The position numbers were made by a program, and so were the translations under genes. The notes beneath the pieces are model-generated. The model was given only the letters and a program-made list of their open reading frames with translations. It was not told the origin of the DNA and searched no databases. Of a stretch of DNA of 64,000 nucleotides, positions 1 to 11,963 are shown piece after piece. Positions within the stretch are counted from its first letter, which is position 1. Every line of letters begins with the position of its first letter. The DNA is from Gloeophyllum trabeum ATCC 11539. Its lineage: Eukaryota; Basidiomycota; Agaricomycetes; Gloeophyllales; Gloeophyllaceae. The stretch covers positions 382,734 through 446,733 of the forward strand of contig NW_006920416.1 in assembly GCF_000344685.1 (NCBI RefSeq), in the 5' to 3' direction.

Positions 1-1040
1 AGGACAGCGACCGGCCTCCGCTGACGCCACTCTGGACTCATTTTCCCGAGCTCCTCGAGCCCATCTCTGAGGTGCCGCCGCAGAACATGCTGCACCTCCA
101 CCTCAGCGGAAACTGAGACAGACGGCGGCAACGCGGGCTAGAACGGTGAAGGGGTAAAGCGTTGAACAGATGAATGATGAGTAATCGCGGTTTGGTGTCT
201 TCTCGGACGGTCTCAAGTGGTCTCAGACGAATATTGTACGAATAACGTTGATGTAAAGTTAAACAGCGGCCCCTGGCCCCGTTATTATTCGTTCCAACAT
301 TGCTTTCTCGATCCTCTGCGCGTCTTGAAGCCTTGAGGTACCAGTACATTGAGTTGCACATAATGGGCGCCAATGGCGCCCCAGGGGCTGATAGACGCCC
401 AAAGAAACACGAGGCACATTATCCGGCAATGACCGAAAGCAGATGAACCAGCCAGGTTCGCGCCACCGTCCTTGTTGAATTCCTCTCGACGACTGCCATC
501 GCCTCTTCTTGTGTCAACAGCTGGTACCTGCGTACCTGCGCCGGGAGAGCGTCGGATAGTAAGCTTGCAACGTTACGGCCAGATTTCTGTAAGCGGAGTG
601 CTGCAACTAGTGACGCTGGTGGGTGAGTTGCCAGGCAATTTCGGCGCTGGACCGTTGTCGTCGAGGAACACTGCAGTCGTCTCCGGTAATTTACACAGCA
701 CGATGAAGCCAAGGTAGGCTGCCTGGGTTCTGAGGTACCGCTAAAACGGACTACAGATCAGCGCAGTAGACCTCCACGCCGGGCCAGTTAACGAGTGCCA
801 AAATATATCGGTGTCCCGTCAGGTATCTTCATAGATTGTGATTAAGCAACCCATGACTGAAGCTCCTTTAGTCGCGTGCACGTCGAGGACGCATCGTTGT
901 TCGAGGCAACAGTCCCGATAGATTGACACCACCAGGACGATTCAAAGAAGGCTTCCCGAGCCGTCTTAGCTCCGATCAGCCTATACACGCCTTCCAGCTA
1001 GCAATACGGAGGCTCACTGGCCGTTGCCAGCGGGCTTAGG

Positions 1041-1374
1041 GACAGCACCACCGAATCGAAAACTCTAGCGGAGTGGATCCGTGGAGTGCGTGTGCGAGGA
1101 GGGCAGGTTTGGGGCGCCCCCGACGAGTGCTTCCTACAATCCTGATGAGTTGACTGAATATCTACGATTGCGTAGGATGTGCGAGCCTAGCTTGCCCCAC
1201 TGGGGACAGCACCGCCGACTCGAAGACTCTGGCGGAGCGGATCCGTGGAGTGCGTGCATGCGCGAGGAGGAGGGCAGGGTTAGGGCGCCCACGACGAGTC
1301 CTCCCACAATCCTGATGTGTTGACTGAATATCTACGATTGCGTAGCATGTGCGAGCCTAGCTTGCTCCACTGGC
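1041..1374. repeat. Two-copy tandem duplication, period 164-170 bp
   Basis: The segment starting GACAGCACC at 1041 recurs at 1205 (offset 164). The segment GCGAGCCTAGCTTG at 1181 recurs at 1351 (offset 170). The two copies therefore lie directly head to tail and differ by substitutions and about 6 bp of indels. Each contains the same block of GGATCCGTGGAGTGCGTG, AATCCTGATG and TCTACGATTGCGTAG. No coding function is apparent. Confidence 0.85.
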
Positions 1375-2822
1375 AGGACCGTATCACCGCCGTCGTGCGC
1401 CGCCATAAAAAAAACAAGAAAACTTGCATTCCAACTCCCGAGGCTAGATAAAGCTGCCATAGAAGAGTTGTTCCAGTGTTTTGTTCCGCAAGATGGATCA
1501 CCGTTCCAGGACCAGTGCGTCGTCGATGTCGCCGTGCAATTATCGGGCACGTTTCGCCCAAAATCCAGATCTCCGTCCAGCTGCCATATCGCCGAAGCTT
1601 GCCCCGAACGATACAATCCTCGTTCTCTCGAGCGGTGCGTTCGACGACTGTATTGCCAGTAAGCCGCAGCCTGCGCGCATATATCGATGAGAAAGCCGAG
1701 TCGTGGTGGCCAGCAGCCACCGCGGCCCTGCCGAAATTGGCGTTGGCCTCCCGCAAATAGAGTTCCGGCGTTGCCACGAACGCGACCCGCCACCTCTTGC
1801 ACATCTCGCGCTCGACAACAATGACATGAACTGTTACACCGTCTCTCGATGCCATTCAAGATTAACTTGGCTACGTAGACAACTCTGGTCTGTAAGCGAA
1901 CATGTAGATGCAAGATGTTCTGCGATGGCGCGTCACACGCGGCCATCGCCTGAGCAACAATTTCTAACATCCACATTTGTCCTTGGATTCTGAAATCATG
2001 TACAGTATTGTACAGTATTCGGCCTGAATGAACTTAGAAATACGTATCTGAGGGGGTTTCTAGACGTATAGACTGCGGCTCCCCTCTCCTTATGTTTCTC
2101 GCCCGTATCTTCTCGCTAGACTCGCGATCGCTCCTTTTGCCCGGCAAACGCTCGGTCCGACTCTCACACAGGCGGACGGCCATCGCAATTTTACTTACCA
2201 TACGCACAAGGAGCGCTACGAAAGTGCAGCAGGGAGGCGCAATATAGGCCAGTGTCGGTGGGGACCATGAACCCCGCGATCATGATCATGACTAGGAGCA
2301 ACCAGGGTTGATCCGGAGGATTCAACAGCGCAGGGCCTGAACAGGCGGCACATGTAAGGCGGAAGATATACACGGTGGACTACATATTGCAACGCAGCTC
2401 CAACGTGAATGGCAGCGACACACAGGGCGCACCTGTACAATAGTACTCGCTCTCAATCTCACCCGCATAGCCCCCTTGAAAGATGATCGATGATCTAAGA
2501 CGCCCGAGGTCAGTACAGCGCAATACACCCCACGACAGCGAACAACAACAAATCAGAAGTGTCAAATTCTGGAGCACGCGCCCGCGGGCATCCTCCCTGA
2601 AGAAATTCAAAACCAAAACAACATCCTAACATCCCCCCCCAGAAGAAAAGAAACTCTCCCACTCACCTCTTCCACCCACCCATCCCACCCACCTAACAAC
2701 AGGCAGCGAACTGCCCAAGCGCAAAAAATTCGCCCGCGCCGCGCGAGAGTAAGCCCCATTGTGTTCGCGGCCGAAACGAGTTCCGCCGCAACCGCATAAC
2801 TGTGTCTATGAGCAACGCGTCG

Positions 2823-2850
2823 CCCGGCGCGCGCGCGCGCGCGCGCCGGG
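2823..2850. repeat. Perfect 28-bp CG-rich palindrome
   Basis: CCCGG, then a run of alternating C and G, then CCGGG. The whole 28 bp is its own reverse complement. It could extrude a cruciform or adopt Z-DNA, and it sits about 380 bp upstream of the start codon at 3228. Any regulatory role is inference. Confidence 0.8.
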
Positions 2851-3227
2851 GCGCTCGTATCTTCGCGCCCCGGCGGCGGCGGCTTCGCAGCACGCGCAAA
2901 CGGGCGGCAGAGCGGCTTGGTTGAGGAGACGACTCCCCGCCTGTCCGCGCCGCGTACCGTCACCGTCGGTCTTGGGGACGGTCGCTTTCCGAAACGAGCG
3001 GGCGCGGACGCACTCTGCGTCTCCGGGGACTTTCCCCGCAGCGGAAGGGCGAGGGCGCAGCCTCTGTGCGTGAGCTGCGACGGCGGTTCTTCGGGCGGCG
3101 CGGGTGTGGAAGAGAACGCTGGAAAATCTCGCAAAAAAAAAGAGTGTGATTTGAAACTCCGCTTCGCTTGATCCCACGGGCGCTTGCATGCAAGTTCCCG
3201 CCACGATGGGCAGGCATTGCTGCAGCG

Positions 3228-4194
3228 ATGAGCGCCAAACCCTCTCGCGAAGATGTGCAGGCCGTCCCGCGCAGCCTGTTCAGCATGCTCCCCAACATCT
3301 ACGTCCTGCGCCCCCCGCAGGGCAAGCACTCGCGCAAGACAGACGAGCGCTGCTTCATCTACTGCGCGCAATCCGTCGTCGGGCGCGTGAACCGCCAGAC
3401 GCCGAGGTGCCGCTCGCTGTGCCTGCGCAAGGTGTTCGTGCACGAGGTGTACAAGGCCGTCGCCGTGCGCGAGGCGGAGGGGCGGCGCGAGGTCATCCCG
3501 GTCAAGGCGCAGATCCCGCTGCCGCAGGAGGGCCAGGACCCCGCGGCGTTCTTCTGGCCCGTCGGGGACGACGACGACGAGGGGGCGGGGGCGGGGACGG
3601 GCAAGGGGCGGGAGGCGAGGTGCTGGGACGCGGGGTGGTACCTGTGGTACAGCCGGAACCCGTGGGCGGCGCGCGAGAGGATCAACGTGATGGCGATGCC
3701 GCTGCCTGTGCAGGCGACGTGGGAGGCGCACAAGAAGGGCGCGAATGTCAAGCGCGCCAAGGGCGCGGGCGCGGGCGCGCTGGGGCAGGACGAGGCGCGG
3801 TGGAGCCATGTCGGGCCGGGCATGACCAGGGGAGGGCCGCTCTTCCCGGATCTCGTGTGCGTCTGCGCGCTGTGCCAGCGTGTGCGTGTGCGGCTGGCTG
3901 ATGTCTTGTGTGTTTCGCAGAGGGGAGACGGTGCTCTTCCCCGTCGAGCTCCCGTCGTTCGAGCCGATGCAGCGCATGCTCACCAACGTGCTCGCACCCG
4001 CGGGCAGGACCCTCGCGCTCGTAGCCGACACCGCCAAGTCCGGCGCGTTCCTCCAGTTCTCGGCGCGCTGGTGGGAGAAGGCGACGGGCCCCGAGCCGTG
4101 GACGCTCGCGCGCAACTCTATCGAGAAAGCGCGCGAGGTGCTGAAGAGCTGGGCCGACGAGGGCGACGAGGACGACAAGCGGAAAGGCCTGTGA
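3228..4194 (+). CDS. Hypothetical protein, 300 aa, unrecognised family
   Basis: Two-exon model: 3228-3856 and 3921-4194. The intron of 64 bp has a GTGCGT donor and a CGCAG acceptor. The alternative donor two bases upstream breaks the frame, so the choice is forced by phase. I do not recognise the family. The N-terminal half is basic and cysteine-containing (MLPNIYVLRPP, then CRSLCLRKVFVHEVYK). The middle has an acidic-glycine low-complexity stretch (DDDDEGAGAGTGKG), and a tryptophan-rich segment (WDAGWYLWYSRNPW) follows. The C terminus is acidic and lysine-rich (DEGDEDDKRKGL). There is no signal peptide and no membrane segment. An upstream in-frame ATG at 3168 would add 20 residues; I chose 3228 because the sequence looks protein-like only from there. 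Strong codon bias and one well-formed intron suggest a real gene. Confidence 0.7.
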
Positions 4195-4458
4195 CGCCGT
4201 CTGTGTATTCCCATCTAATCTACGGACTGATAATCAATCATGTAGTCACAGTGCCCTGTAATATATGTCCTGTCTAGCATGTATCATCAACGACATCCAC
4301 GCTCGCCTCGCCCCAATGCACAGTGATTGCCAACATCATGTTAGGCGCCGAGGGGCTTGTTGCGTTTCTCTCACGGACTGCCATTGACACTGACAGATAT
4401 AGTCTTCCGCCAATACGAGCGACACCGAGAATCGACCCCAGCCTCTGCGCATCCCAGC

Positions 4459-5366
4459 ATGTTCCACAACGACGCCCGCGGCGCGTACACCGCGCTCGAG
4501 CTCGAGGACGCCGCCGATCAGCAGCGCGCCTTCTGCCCCTCACCGGTGCCCCCCGCCAGCGAGGCCTCCGCGCCCGTGCGCTGGCTGATCATCGCCTGCC
4601 TCGTCTCCTGCGCCGTGTCGGCGCTCAGCCTCGGCTTGACGACGTTCTGGGCTGCTCCCTACCCTGCGCTCAAGCCCGCGTCCGCGCCGCGCTTCCCGAG
4701 CGCGTACATCGGGCTGGAGCGCGTGGACGTGTCGCCGCGCATCCTGGCCCTGCCGCCCGTGCCCAACTACCCGCTCCTGCTCTCCAGCGTGGACCGCAGC
4801 AAACCGAAGGACGCGGACACGAACGGGACTGTCTTCCATGTCGATCGGGATGCAAGTCACGCCATGTCCCGTCCCTCCCCTGCGCATCGCAGCTGATCGA
4901 TCCTTCGCCGCAGCACACCACCGTGATGCAATTCCGCGTGCACGACTACGGGCTGGAGCGGTGCACGCTGAACATAACCGTCCCCGCGCCGTCCGAGCTC
5001 GGCCCGAAGACCTACCACGCCTCGCGCACCACGCAGCCGCTCGACGTGTGGACGCTCGCCGCCGCCGCGCTGCGCCCGCGCACGCTCTCCTGGGCTGCGC
5101 GCCCCGCGCGCCTCGCGCGGCTCGGTACGCTGGACTTCGCCGCCGGTACCTCCAGTGACATCCCGTGGTTCTCTTGCCCCTCCGACTCGCTGCAGACGTT
5201 CGAGTTTGCGTGCCCGCGCGGCGATGCGGAGTGCAGTGTGAGATTCAGGCAGGACCGCGCGGCGCCTTTGTTGGGTGAGTGGGTTGTTGTTTTTTTGTTT
5301 TGGGCGGTGCTGATCGCGCGCGGTGGATGGGCGGCAGGCGTGCAGATGTATCAGAGGCATAGTTAG
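4459..5366 (+). CDS. Single-pass membrane protein with an extracytoplasmic beta-rich domain
   Basis: Exons 4459-4851, 4914-5274 and 5338-5366 give 260 aa. The first intron keeps the frame only with a GC donor (GCAAGT at 4852) and the acceptor at 4913. The second is GTGAGT...CAG. About 45 N-terminal residues precede one hydrophobic segment (LIIACLVSCAVSALSLGL), after which the chain is polar and rich in short beta-like stretches. This layout is typical of type II membrane proteins. The C-terminal domain keeps the pattern VMQFRVHDYG, FECACP-like cysteines (CPRGDAECSVRF) and a terminal VQMYQRHS. I associate this arrangement with a large uncharacterised basidiomycete family but can give no function. 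The gene lies 264 bp after the previous one on the same strand. Confidence 0.72.
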
Positions 5367-6366
5367 ATCCGCGTTCGTCGTTTCGTTGTGCGGTAGATCC
5401 CGCGCAGCGCTTCTGGATCCTCACTCAGCTGGAGCAATGAAGTATATATATGTGGGTTAGATCTTGTCCCCCGCAACAGCTGTCAATCGTGATGCCTGCG
5501 GTCTCGTTTTATGCTGCGAATCTGATATGTATCACAATACATATGACGAGGTTCCTCGTGGTGCTATCTGGCGCCTGTGAAGCTCCAGCCGGGATTGTAC
5601 TGTCATTGCCTTGTTCTTTGCTCGAGTTCCGTCGTTTGCGGGGGTGGCCGTGATCGGTGATAACTCCAAACCCTAATTGCCCATTCTCTCGACGCATACA
5701 CACTCGTAAGCACGCCCACTCCGCCGACGTTCATGCCCCTGACATCCCACAGGTTCGAGCTAAACCCGGGTGCGGCAAGCACAGCATCAGCACAGTATAC
5801 ATGTTCTCTCGGCTCCGGAGAGCTGTTATCTCGGAAGTTGCACGTCCTGGTGCTGATCGTTAGTCAAGGTTTGCAGCCGGGATATGCAACTCTCCGAGAA
5901 CAGCGCCATACTGAAGCCTGATGCATTGAACGACGCGCTGTGATGGCTATTTTGGGGACTGCCACATTTGCACAGATGTGTTCAGCCACATCTGTGAGGC
6001 TGACTTTGAGCAAGGATATTTCCCAATGCCACATCGCCAGAGCGTATGTTGACAGAGGAAGGCGAGCCGTCGACCGCTCGTCTGTGCGTCTGCGATGTGG
6101 CCCCGGGGATCTCGGCGTCCGAAATAGCTTTGCGATATGTATATCAAGTGAGTTCCCCACCGGATACGCACCCGGTATCTAAAATGCACCATCGCTCATC
6201 AGGAAACGAAGCACGGCGCCCTCCCCGCGTTCCCTTCTCTCGTCCTGAACGGAAGGTGGGCAAACCTTCTCTGGCATGCCGGGGCCTCGTGAGAGCGCCC
6301 GCTTGAAGACGGGGGTATAACGAACGCGCGGCGCTGGGACTCGCGCCCCAACTGTCCTCTGCCACC
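5367..6366. other. Intergenic, 1.0 kb, no gene seen
   Basis: No open frame here has coding character. The 3' end contains a TATAAC box at 6316-6321 and a good Kozak context (GCCACC) immediately before the ATG at 6367, so the last few hundred bases are probably the promoter of the 7-TM gene. Confidence 0.6.
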
Positions 6367-7613
6367 ATGTCGTACGCGCCCCACGAGAGCGCCGCGGACC
6401 TGCTCCTCGAGCGGTCGAACTTCATCGGCGGGTTCCTCGGGAACATGGCGTACGGTGCGTCCCCCTCCCCCCTCACGCTCTTCCCCGGGAAAAATAGAAT
6501 GAAATAAGATAAACTGACTCCCGCTGCGACGCAGGCGTGCACGGCACGCTGTACTGCGTCTGCGCGTACCTCCTCGTCCGGCGCCGGCGCAAGGTCGACA
6601 TGAGCATGTTCTGGCTCGCGTACATCACGCTCCTCTTCGCCGTCGCGACCATCTACGTCGCGTGCGGGATCAAGCTCAGCGAGATGCTCTGGATCGACGA
6701 CCGCGACTTCCCCGGCGGGCCCGTCGCGTACCAGAACGCGCTCTTCTCGAACTACGTGCAGCTCCTGCTGAGCACGTCGTACAACGTGATGACGTTCATG
6801 GCGGACGGGCTTTTGGTGGGGTTCTTTGGTGGTCCTGTTCATGCAGCGGGCTGATACGGCGCAGGTGTACCGCTGCTACCTGATGTGGTCCAACTCGCGC
6901 CTCCGCTGGGTCGCAGCCCTCCCCTTCCTCTTATTCCTCGCATCCACCGGCAAGTCCCCTCTTCCCCCTAACCCCCCCCCTCTCACCGCCCACCGCAGCG
7001 ATGTCCGTCCTCATGCTCTACGAAATCTCGCTCCCGCAGAGCAACCCCTGGCTGCAGACCGCCGCAAACTACGGCATCCTCTTCTGGTCCCTCTCCTCCG
7101 CGCTCAACGTCCTCGCGTCGCTCCTCATCGTCGCGCGCATCCACGCGTACCGCAGCGAGCTGCAGGGCGCGCTCGGCGCGGAGCACGCGCGCCCGTACAC
7201 GAGCGCGAGCGCGATGTTCCTCGAGAGCGCGGCGACATACGCGATCGCGAGCATCATATTCATCGGCACGTACGCGACGAACAACTGGTTCCAGAACATC
7301 GTCGTGCCGGTGCTGGGGCAGATCACGGTGCGCACGCCTGCTGCTCATCCCGGCCCGGGCGGGGTTGCTGACGACGTGGACGTGGCAGTGCATCGCGCCG
7401 CTGCTGATCATCCTGCGCGTCGCGTACGGCCGCGCGTACACGTTCCGCACCGTCAGCACGTCCACGCGCATCGAGTGGGGCTCCGCGCCCCCCGCCTCCT
7501 CGCAGTCCGAGGCGGCGTCCGCGCGCGCGTTCCCCGCGGCGGGCAGGCGCTCGGCGAAGGAGAAGGAGGTGGCGTTCGAGACGCCGAGCACGGTGTCGGA
7601 GTACCGGCTGTGA
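6367..7613 (+). CDS. Seven-transmembrane integral membrane protein (basidiomycete orphan family)
   Basis: Five exons, 6367-6454, 6535-6815, 6865-6949, 6999-7327 and 7389-7613, give 335 aa. All phases match. The third intron has a GC donor (GCAAGT at 6950); its phase excludes the nearby GT. Hydrophobic segments are spaced as in a 7-TM receptor-like protein, for example FIGGFLGNMAYGVHGTLYC, FWLAYITLLFAVATIYVAC, WVAALPFLLFLASTAMSVL, YGILFWSLSSALNVLASLL, YAIASIIFIGTYAT and CIAPLLIILRVAYGRAY. The C-terminal tail of about 50 residues is cytoplasmic-like and rich in Ser, Ala and Arg. Many Agaricomycete genomes carry dozens of such serpentine proteins. Ligand and signalling role are unknown, and I see no pheromone-receptor signature. 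Confidence 0.85.
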
Positions 7614-8207
7614 AGCTCTGCGCCCGCCGCGCTGGCATGGTGTAGCGTATTCTCGCTGGTTGTGCACCAGGCTGCGGAGAGCTGTTTACGGTGCTGGTGA
7701 TACCCTGTTCCAAGCCACGGGCTGTATGTACGAAGTGTTCAGAATGTAGATGACCGGGAGGTCTGCCAGTGCTCATGATCAGAGGACATTGTATTTCTAG
7801 CCAGCCTGAAGGCGTATAAAAACGTACTTACCGCTACCAGTTGTATTGTCAATGTAAGGGTTCGACATAGTAAATTATGACTTCACCGCACACGCGACCC
7901 GCCACTTAACCTCTTGACTCTGACCGTCATTGCCATGCCGTCCATCGATATATCCAAGTTGGCAGCTTTACATCCCCGCGCCAGTGGCTGATAATATCGC
8001 TGATTCGTAAAGGCACTCGATTACCGCAGACGATGCCAGTGTCTGTGAGAATCGAAGCCTGTACGAGCCAGCGACATCATGATGATAGCCAAGAGTACTA
8101 GTAACCCAGCGCACATTGCCCGCCAGTCCACGACGGCACCAAGGTGCACCTTACAGGACCTGGATCATCGTCGATAGCCGCAGTGGAAGCGATTGAACCA
8201 GAAACAC
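7614..8207. other. Intergenic, about 0.6 kb
   Basis: This holds the 3' flank of the 7-TM gene and the upstream region of the serine hydrolase gene. I see no coding exon. The start at 8208 is the first ATG in the hydrolase frame. Confidence 0.6.
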
Positions 8208-10311
8208 ATGTGCATGGACGTCAAAGTGCCAGTAACGGCCGAGGTCTACCAGCTGGACCTTGCACGACGGGATCCTACTATCAAACTCTGGATATATCGC
8301 ATTGCCTTGGTATGCCTATGTTTACGACTAGTCTGGCACGAAACTGCCGTACTCCAAACCGCCATACACCACTGGCAAGACCGCACCAGCGTTGAGCCTC
8401 AGAAAGCAAAACCAGGCGTATGCAGAGCGCCTCTGCCCCCTCTACTGAAAGACCACCCCCCGAAGTCCGACGCGCCAGAGCTATCCCTCGCCTCCGCGCT
8501 CGTCGACGCGTCCCTGCGAGACGCATTGTCGGAACTAGCGATCGACAGCCTGGTCGTCGCGGTGGTCACCGCTGAAGGCAGCGTCTTCGAGGGCACTTAC
8601 GGTGTTCTCAGAGGGAACGAGAGCGATGCTGAACGCAGGGGACACGTGGACAGGGACTCCATATACCGCATGGCATCCATCAGCAAGATGTTCACCACCA
8701 TCGAGACCTTTATATTGCGGGACAAAGGTCTCCTCAACTTGTCAGTCAACCCATCTTCAAGTTCTTCTCTACACATGGTGCTCATATCCCGATTCATAGA
8801 GATGACCCGGTCGACACGTTCCTCCCCAACTTCACCTACCGCCACACCGACGCCACCCACGAAGGCCCCGTCACGATACGGACACTACTAACCCACGCGG
8901 CCGGGATCGGCGGGAACCTGCCCCCAGGCAACATGTCCGACTGGCCGCACTCCCTCGACGGCGCGAACACGCCCCCGTACAACGGCAGGCCGTTCCCCAC
9001 GCCCGAGCGGGTGCTGGAGGCGCAGGCGGAGCTTTCCCTCAGCACGCCGCCGCACGGGCTGCCGCTCTACTCAAATGCGGGGTTCTCTATCCTGGGCATG
9101 GTGAATCTGGCAGCTGCAAGAAGGAGCGACGAGTACAGGGATCGTGTCTCGACAATTGAAGAGCTGATAGAGCGGGATGTGTTCGAGCCGCTTGGGATGA
9201 ATAGCAGTGGGTACCTCGCCGCGGATCTCGGCGCCGAGAGGGTCGCTGTATCATCGTATGCTTCGGAAGACGCAGTGCGTAAGCCCATGAGCATGAGAGG
9301 ACTCTGCTGATGGATTCCGCATAGGATTACGACTTCCAAACCGCTATGAACCCGACTGGAGGGCAGTTCTCGACCCTGGCAGACCTCATCGCCCCGATGC
9401 GGATGTTTCTGAACCCGGAAAAGAACCCGAGCGTCCTATCGCCGTACACCATCCGCGAATGGATGAAGCCTCAGTTCTCGTGGTTCGACGATACCACAGA
9501 GCTCGGGATGCTATGGGAGATCAATAAGTACCAGAACTCGTTCAAGGACGTGCAGAGACTGTATCAGAAGTGTAAGTAACACCTTCCGTCATTCATTCAA
9601 AGCGAGTTCTGAAGTCAAGGATGTCCACTCACAGCTGGGCAGCTGATGGCGTACCACGCCGAGTTCACCGTCAACCCAGCGTCCGGGTATGGCGTCATCG
9701 TCCTCATGGCCGGGCAGTACCTGAACGCGCAGAGCATCACGTTCCACATCCTGGACGCGTTCCAGCCGGCGTTCGACGTCCTCATCGACCAAGCGACGAG
9801 GGAGCTTTATACCGGTAGCTGGACCGACGGGGAGGCCAATCACGTCGAGGTGTCGTCCAGGGACGGCAGTCTCTGGGTGGACCGGATGGTCTTGAGCGGG
9901 GAAGACGTGTTGAAGCTCGTCCAGGGGACAGATGAGGCAGAGCCGGTTGGTCTTTGGTCGACCGGGAGGAGTGATCAGTTCAGGTGAGTCGCTTGCGCCT
10001 TCTCCAGCATTGAATGGAGGGGTGTGACCCTTTCGGCCCGCCCAGAGTCTCCTATGGGTAAGCTTGAGTGTTCGATATCATCCTATGCGTTTCAATTGTA
10101 GCACTGTGATATTGACTAATTTAACAGACTCGCATTCGGGGAGTCGTGGCGGAACGACGAACGTGGCTACCACTGCCTCGCATACTTTTTCGGGATGGAA
10201 CTTGGATATGCGCGGGGAGCGGCGATAAATGAGATATCGTTTGCTGGAGAGGGCGGGGCGAGAACGTTGTACGTGCCGTCGGTGGACGTCAAGCTGCGCC
10301 GTGCTGCATAG
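8208..10311 (+). CDS. Beta-lactamase-related serine hydrolase (class C / PF00144 type), membrane-anchored
   Basis: Six exons, 8208-8740, 8800-9274, 9325-9571, 9635-9983, 10046-10057 and 10128-10311, give 599 aa with matching phases. The fifth exon is only 12 bp. The N terminus has a signal-anchor (WIYRIALVCLCLRLVW), so the enzyme probably sits outside the cytosol. The SxxK motif is SISK at residues 157-160, with Ser157 as expected nucleophile and Lys160 as general base. The YxN motif is YSN at 268-270. The order LLTHAAGIGG, YSNAGFSILG, EPLGM is that of class C beta-lactamase and D-aminopeptidase/esterase relatives. In fungi this fold hydrolyses esters or amides; the substrate cannot be read from sequence. 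The C-terminal 200 residues form a lipocalin-like extension (YTGSWTDGEANHVEVSSRDG). It lies beside two UstYa-type genes. Confidence 0.9.
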
Positions 10312-10573
10312 CTAAGACGACAAGGTGGCTTTGGGTTTGGGAGATTGATGGAAACCTGTGCTCGTGGCAGGGTGGGGGCAGAGCGCTGTGTATCTATCAA
10401 TGTGTCTTGATTTAGGCACGTCTTGGTTAAGCACACACATCAGGGTATTCCGTGACTTGACTGTTTTGTCGAGCTACGATCTGTTTCTTGTTGAAGTCTA
10501 AGGCAATACATGGCTGTGAACCTCGAGACGCGGAGATGCAACGAGAGGTATCCCCTTACCTTCTCTTCCTGAA

Positions 10574-11251
10574 TCACGCCTTCTGCGATGCCACATACTC
10601 ATCGTAATTACCGCCTATCCACTCATACAACTGTCCCCAGTCCTTACATTCGCGTTCCCTAACCCACTCTACGTCCGTCCAGTCCCCCGTGTCGCTCGCA
10701 GGTTCCAGCTGCAAATCCGCTCTACACAATATCATCAAGCGTAGGTAAGTCAAGCAATGAGTGGTATGACGCCCGATGTTCTCGCTCGTGAGCGCGCCGC
10801 GGATCATCTGGAGACAGTGCATCTGGTGGAACGTCGACAGGCCGAAGCGGCGTTTGTCTGGGCCGAGGTAGATGAAGCCCTCGCCGCGGGGGAAGGAGGA
10901 TTCCCACTCTTCGTCGGCGTCGGAGCCGTTTATGCCGTAGTGGACTGTATCTTGCATTGTCCATCGAGCAGGACCTAGGTCGAGCGGGAGGTACTCTGGG
11001 AAGTCATCGTCTACATAGGCTTTAGAACGTGAAATTAAGCTGATGAAGGTCAGGATAGATTATGAAACGTACTCACTCCACTCGTGCTTTGATAATTGCG
11101 ATCGTATGTTGCTGCTTAGCCTGAGCACCTGAAGGAAAGACAGAACGCCAAGGACGAAGATGATTGCCCAGGTGAGGAGGGACAAAACAGTCCTCTGCGT
11201 CCACGTTGACAGGCCATGACTCTCCCTGAAGCGGTGTACGGCGGTTGGCAT
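10574..11251 (-). CDS. UstYa-like (DUF3328) protein with both HxxHC motifs
   Basis: Two exons on the minus strand, 11251-11077 and 11010-10574, give 203 aa. The intron is GTGAGT...TAG, and the split codon resolves to Asn. A transmembrane segment near the N terminus (TWAIIFVLGVLSFLQVL) is typical of the family. The two diagnostic motifs are intact: HQMHC at 120-124 and HTTHC at 140-144, about 20 residues apart. UstYa and its relatives are membrane proteins that act in oxidative cyclisation of ribosomal peptides (ustiloxin, asperipin, phomopsin) and in other fungal secondary metabolism, apparently through these His/Cys motifs. No precursor peptide with repeated cores is visible nearby, so the substrate is open. 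It is transcribed divergently from its paralog at 11964. Confidence 0.9.
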
Positions 11252-11963
11252 GGTCGAAAGTGAAGTCAGAGACACTCGAAGGAAACTGGACGAGTTGCCG
11301 TCTTATGTGTATGCCTCGTAAACCCCCAAATAACCTGAGACGCGATGTCACCTTGAGTACGCCCAAACAGCGATGCGCTGATCCACCTCAGTGATCCCTG
11401 ATGCGTGATGAGGCGCACTCCCGCCTAGATACGTGGCTAGCCTCCTCGCGACAGTTTCACGCGTGACGTGCATCCGTTTGGATGCGCCGCAGAGCGCCAT
11501 TTATCTTGTTCATCGGCGGGCAGTGAGAATGACTGTGTCGCAACATAGACATGGTTGTTGGACTACCGTGACGTCGCGATACCAGCCTCAGACGGTTGCC
11601 GTTTCGTCGGGGTTGGATAGTGGCTTTGACGGGATTGCGGTTGTGCATTCAGCCATGCACGCATCATACTTGACGCGTACAGATGGTATGATTGATAGGA
11701 TTCCACTTAGCACCTGCCCGCGGTGGATCACTGCGACGACGGTGAGCGTAGCAATTAGTCTGGTTGTAGTGCCTGCGTACTCACCATGATGATATATGAC
11801 TGGCATCATCGCATTAGAGCCCCTGCCCCGGACGGTTTGCGGACAGGCTGTTACAGATGACTCCTGCCTGGCTGCCCCGGTGAATAAACGAAGCCGGATA
11901 TGAAACGCTAGTGAGGCCCGAGGATATAGAGGCGATTGCGGCTCTCTGTCATTGTTCAAGCAA
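11252..11963. promoter_or_regulatory. Shared intergenic region of the divergent UstYa-like pair
   Basis: These 712 bp separate the start codons of two divergently transcribed paralogs and must contain both promoters. I see no clear TATA box and no coding region. Sharing suggests coordinated expression, which is inference. Confidence 0.5.

Larger units (their letters stand above)
1..3227. other. Gene-poor left end, no recognised gene
   Basis: I find no coding region here that I can defend. The open frames between 1280 and 1993 overlap on both strands and resemble no family I know. On the minus strand, about 2616 to 2190 contains a hydrophobic stretch (LLVMIMIAGF) followed by a plausible GTAAGT donor. 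That could be one or two exons of an unrecognised membrane protein, but no start codon, neighbouring exon or family supports it. From about 2640 the base composition rises sharply into the GC-rich upstream region of the gene at 3228. A tandem duplication and a CG palindrome in this stretch are listed separately. Confidence 0.5.

Noticed and set aside
2607..4214. 535-codon open frame on the minus strand
   Set aside because: It overlaps the spliced plus-strand gene at 3228-4194. Its sequence is Arg/Pro/His-rich low complexity, as expected from the antisense of GC-rich codons, and it continues into non-coding DNA.
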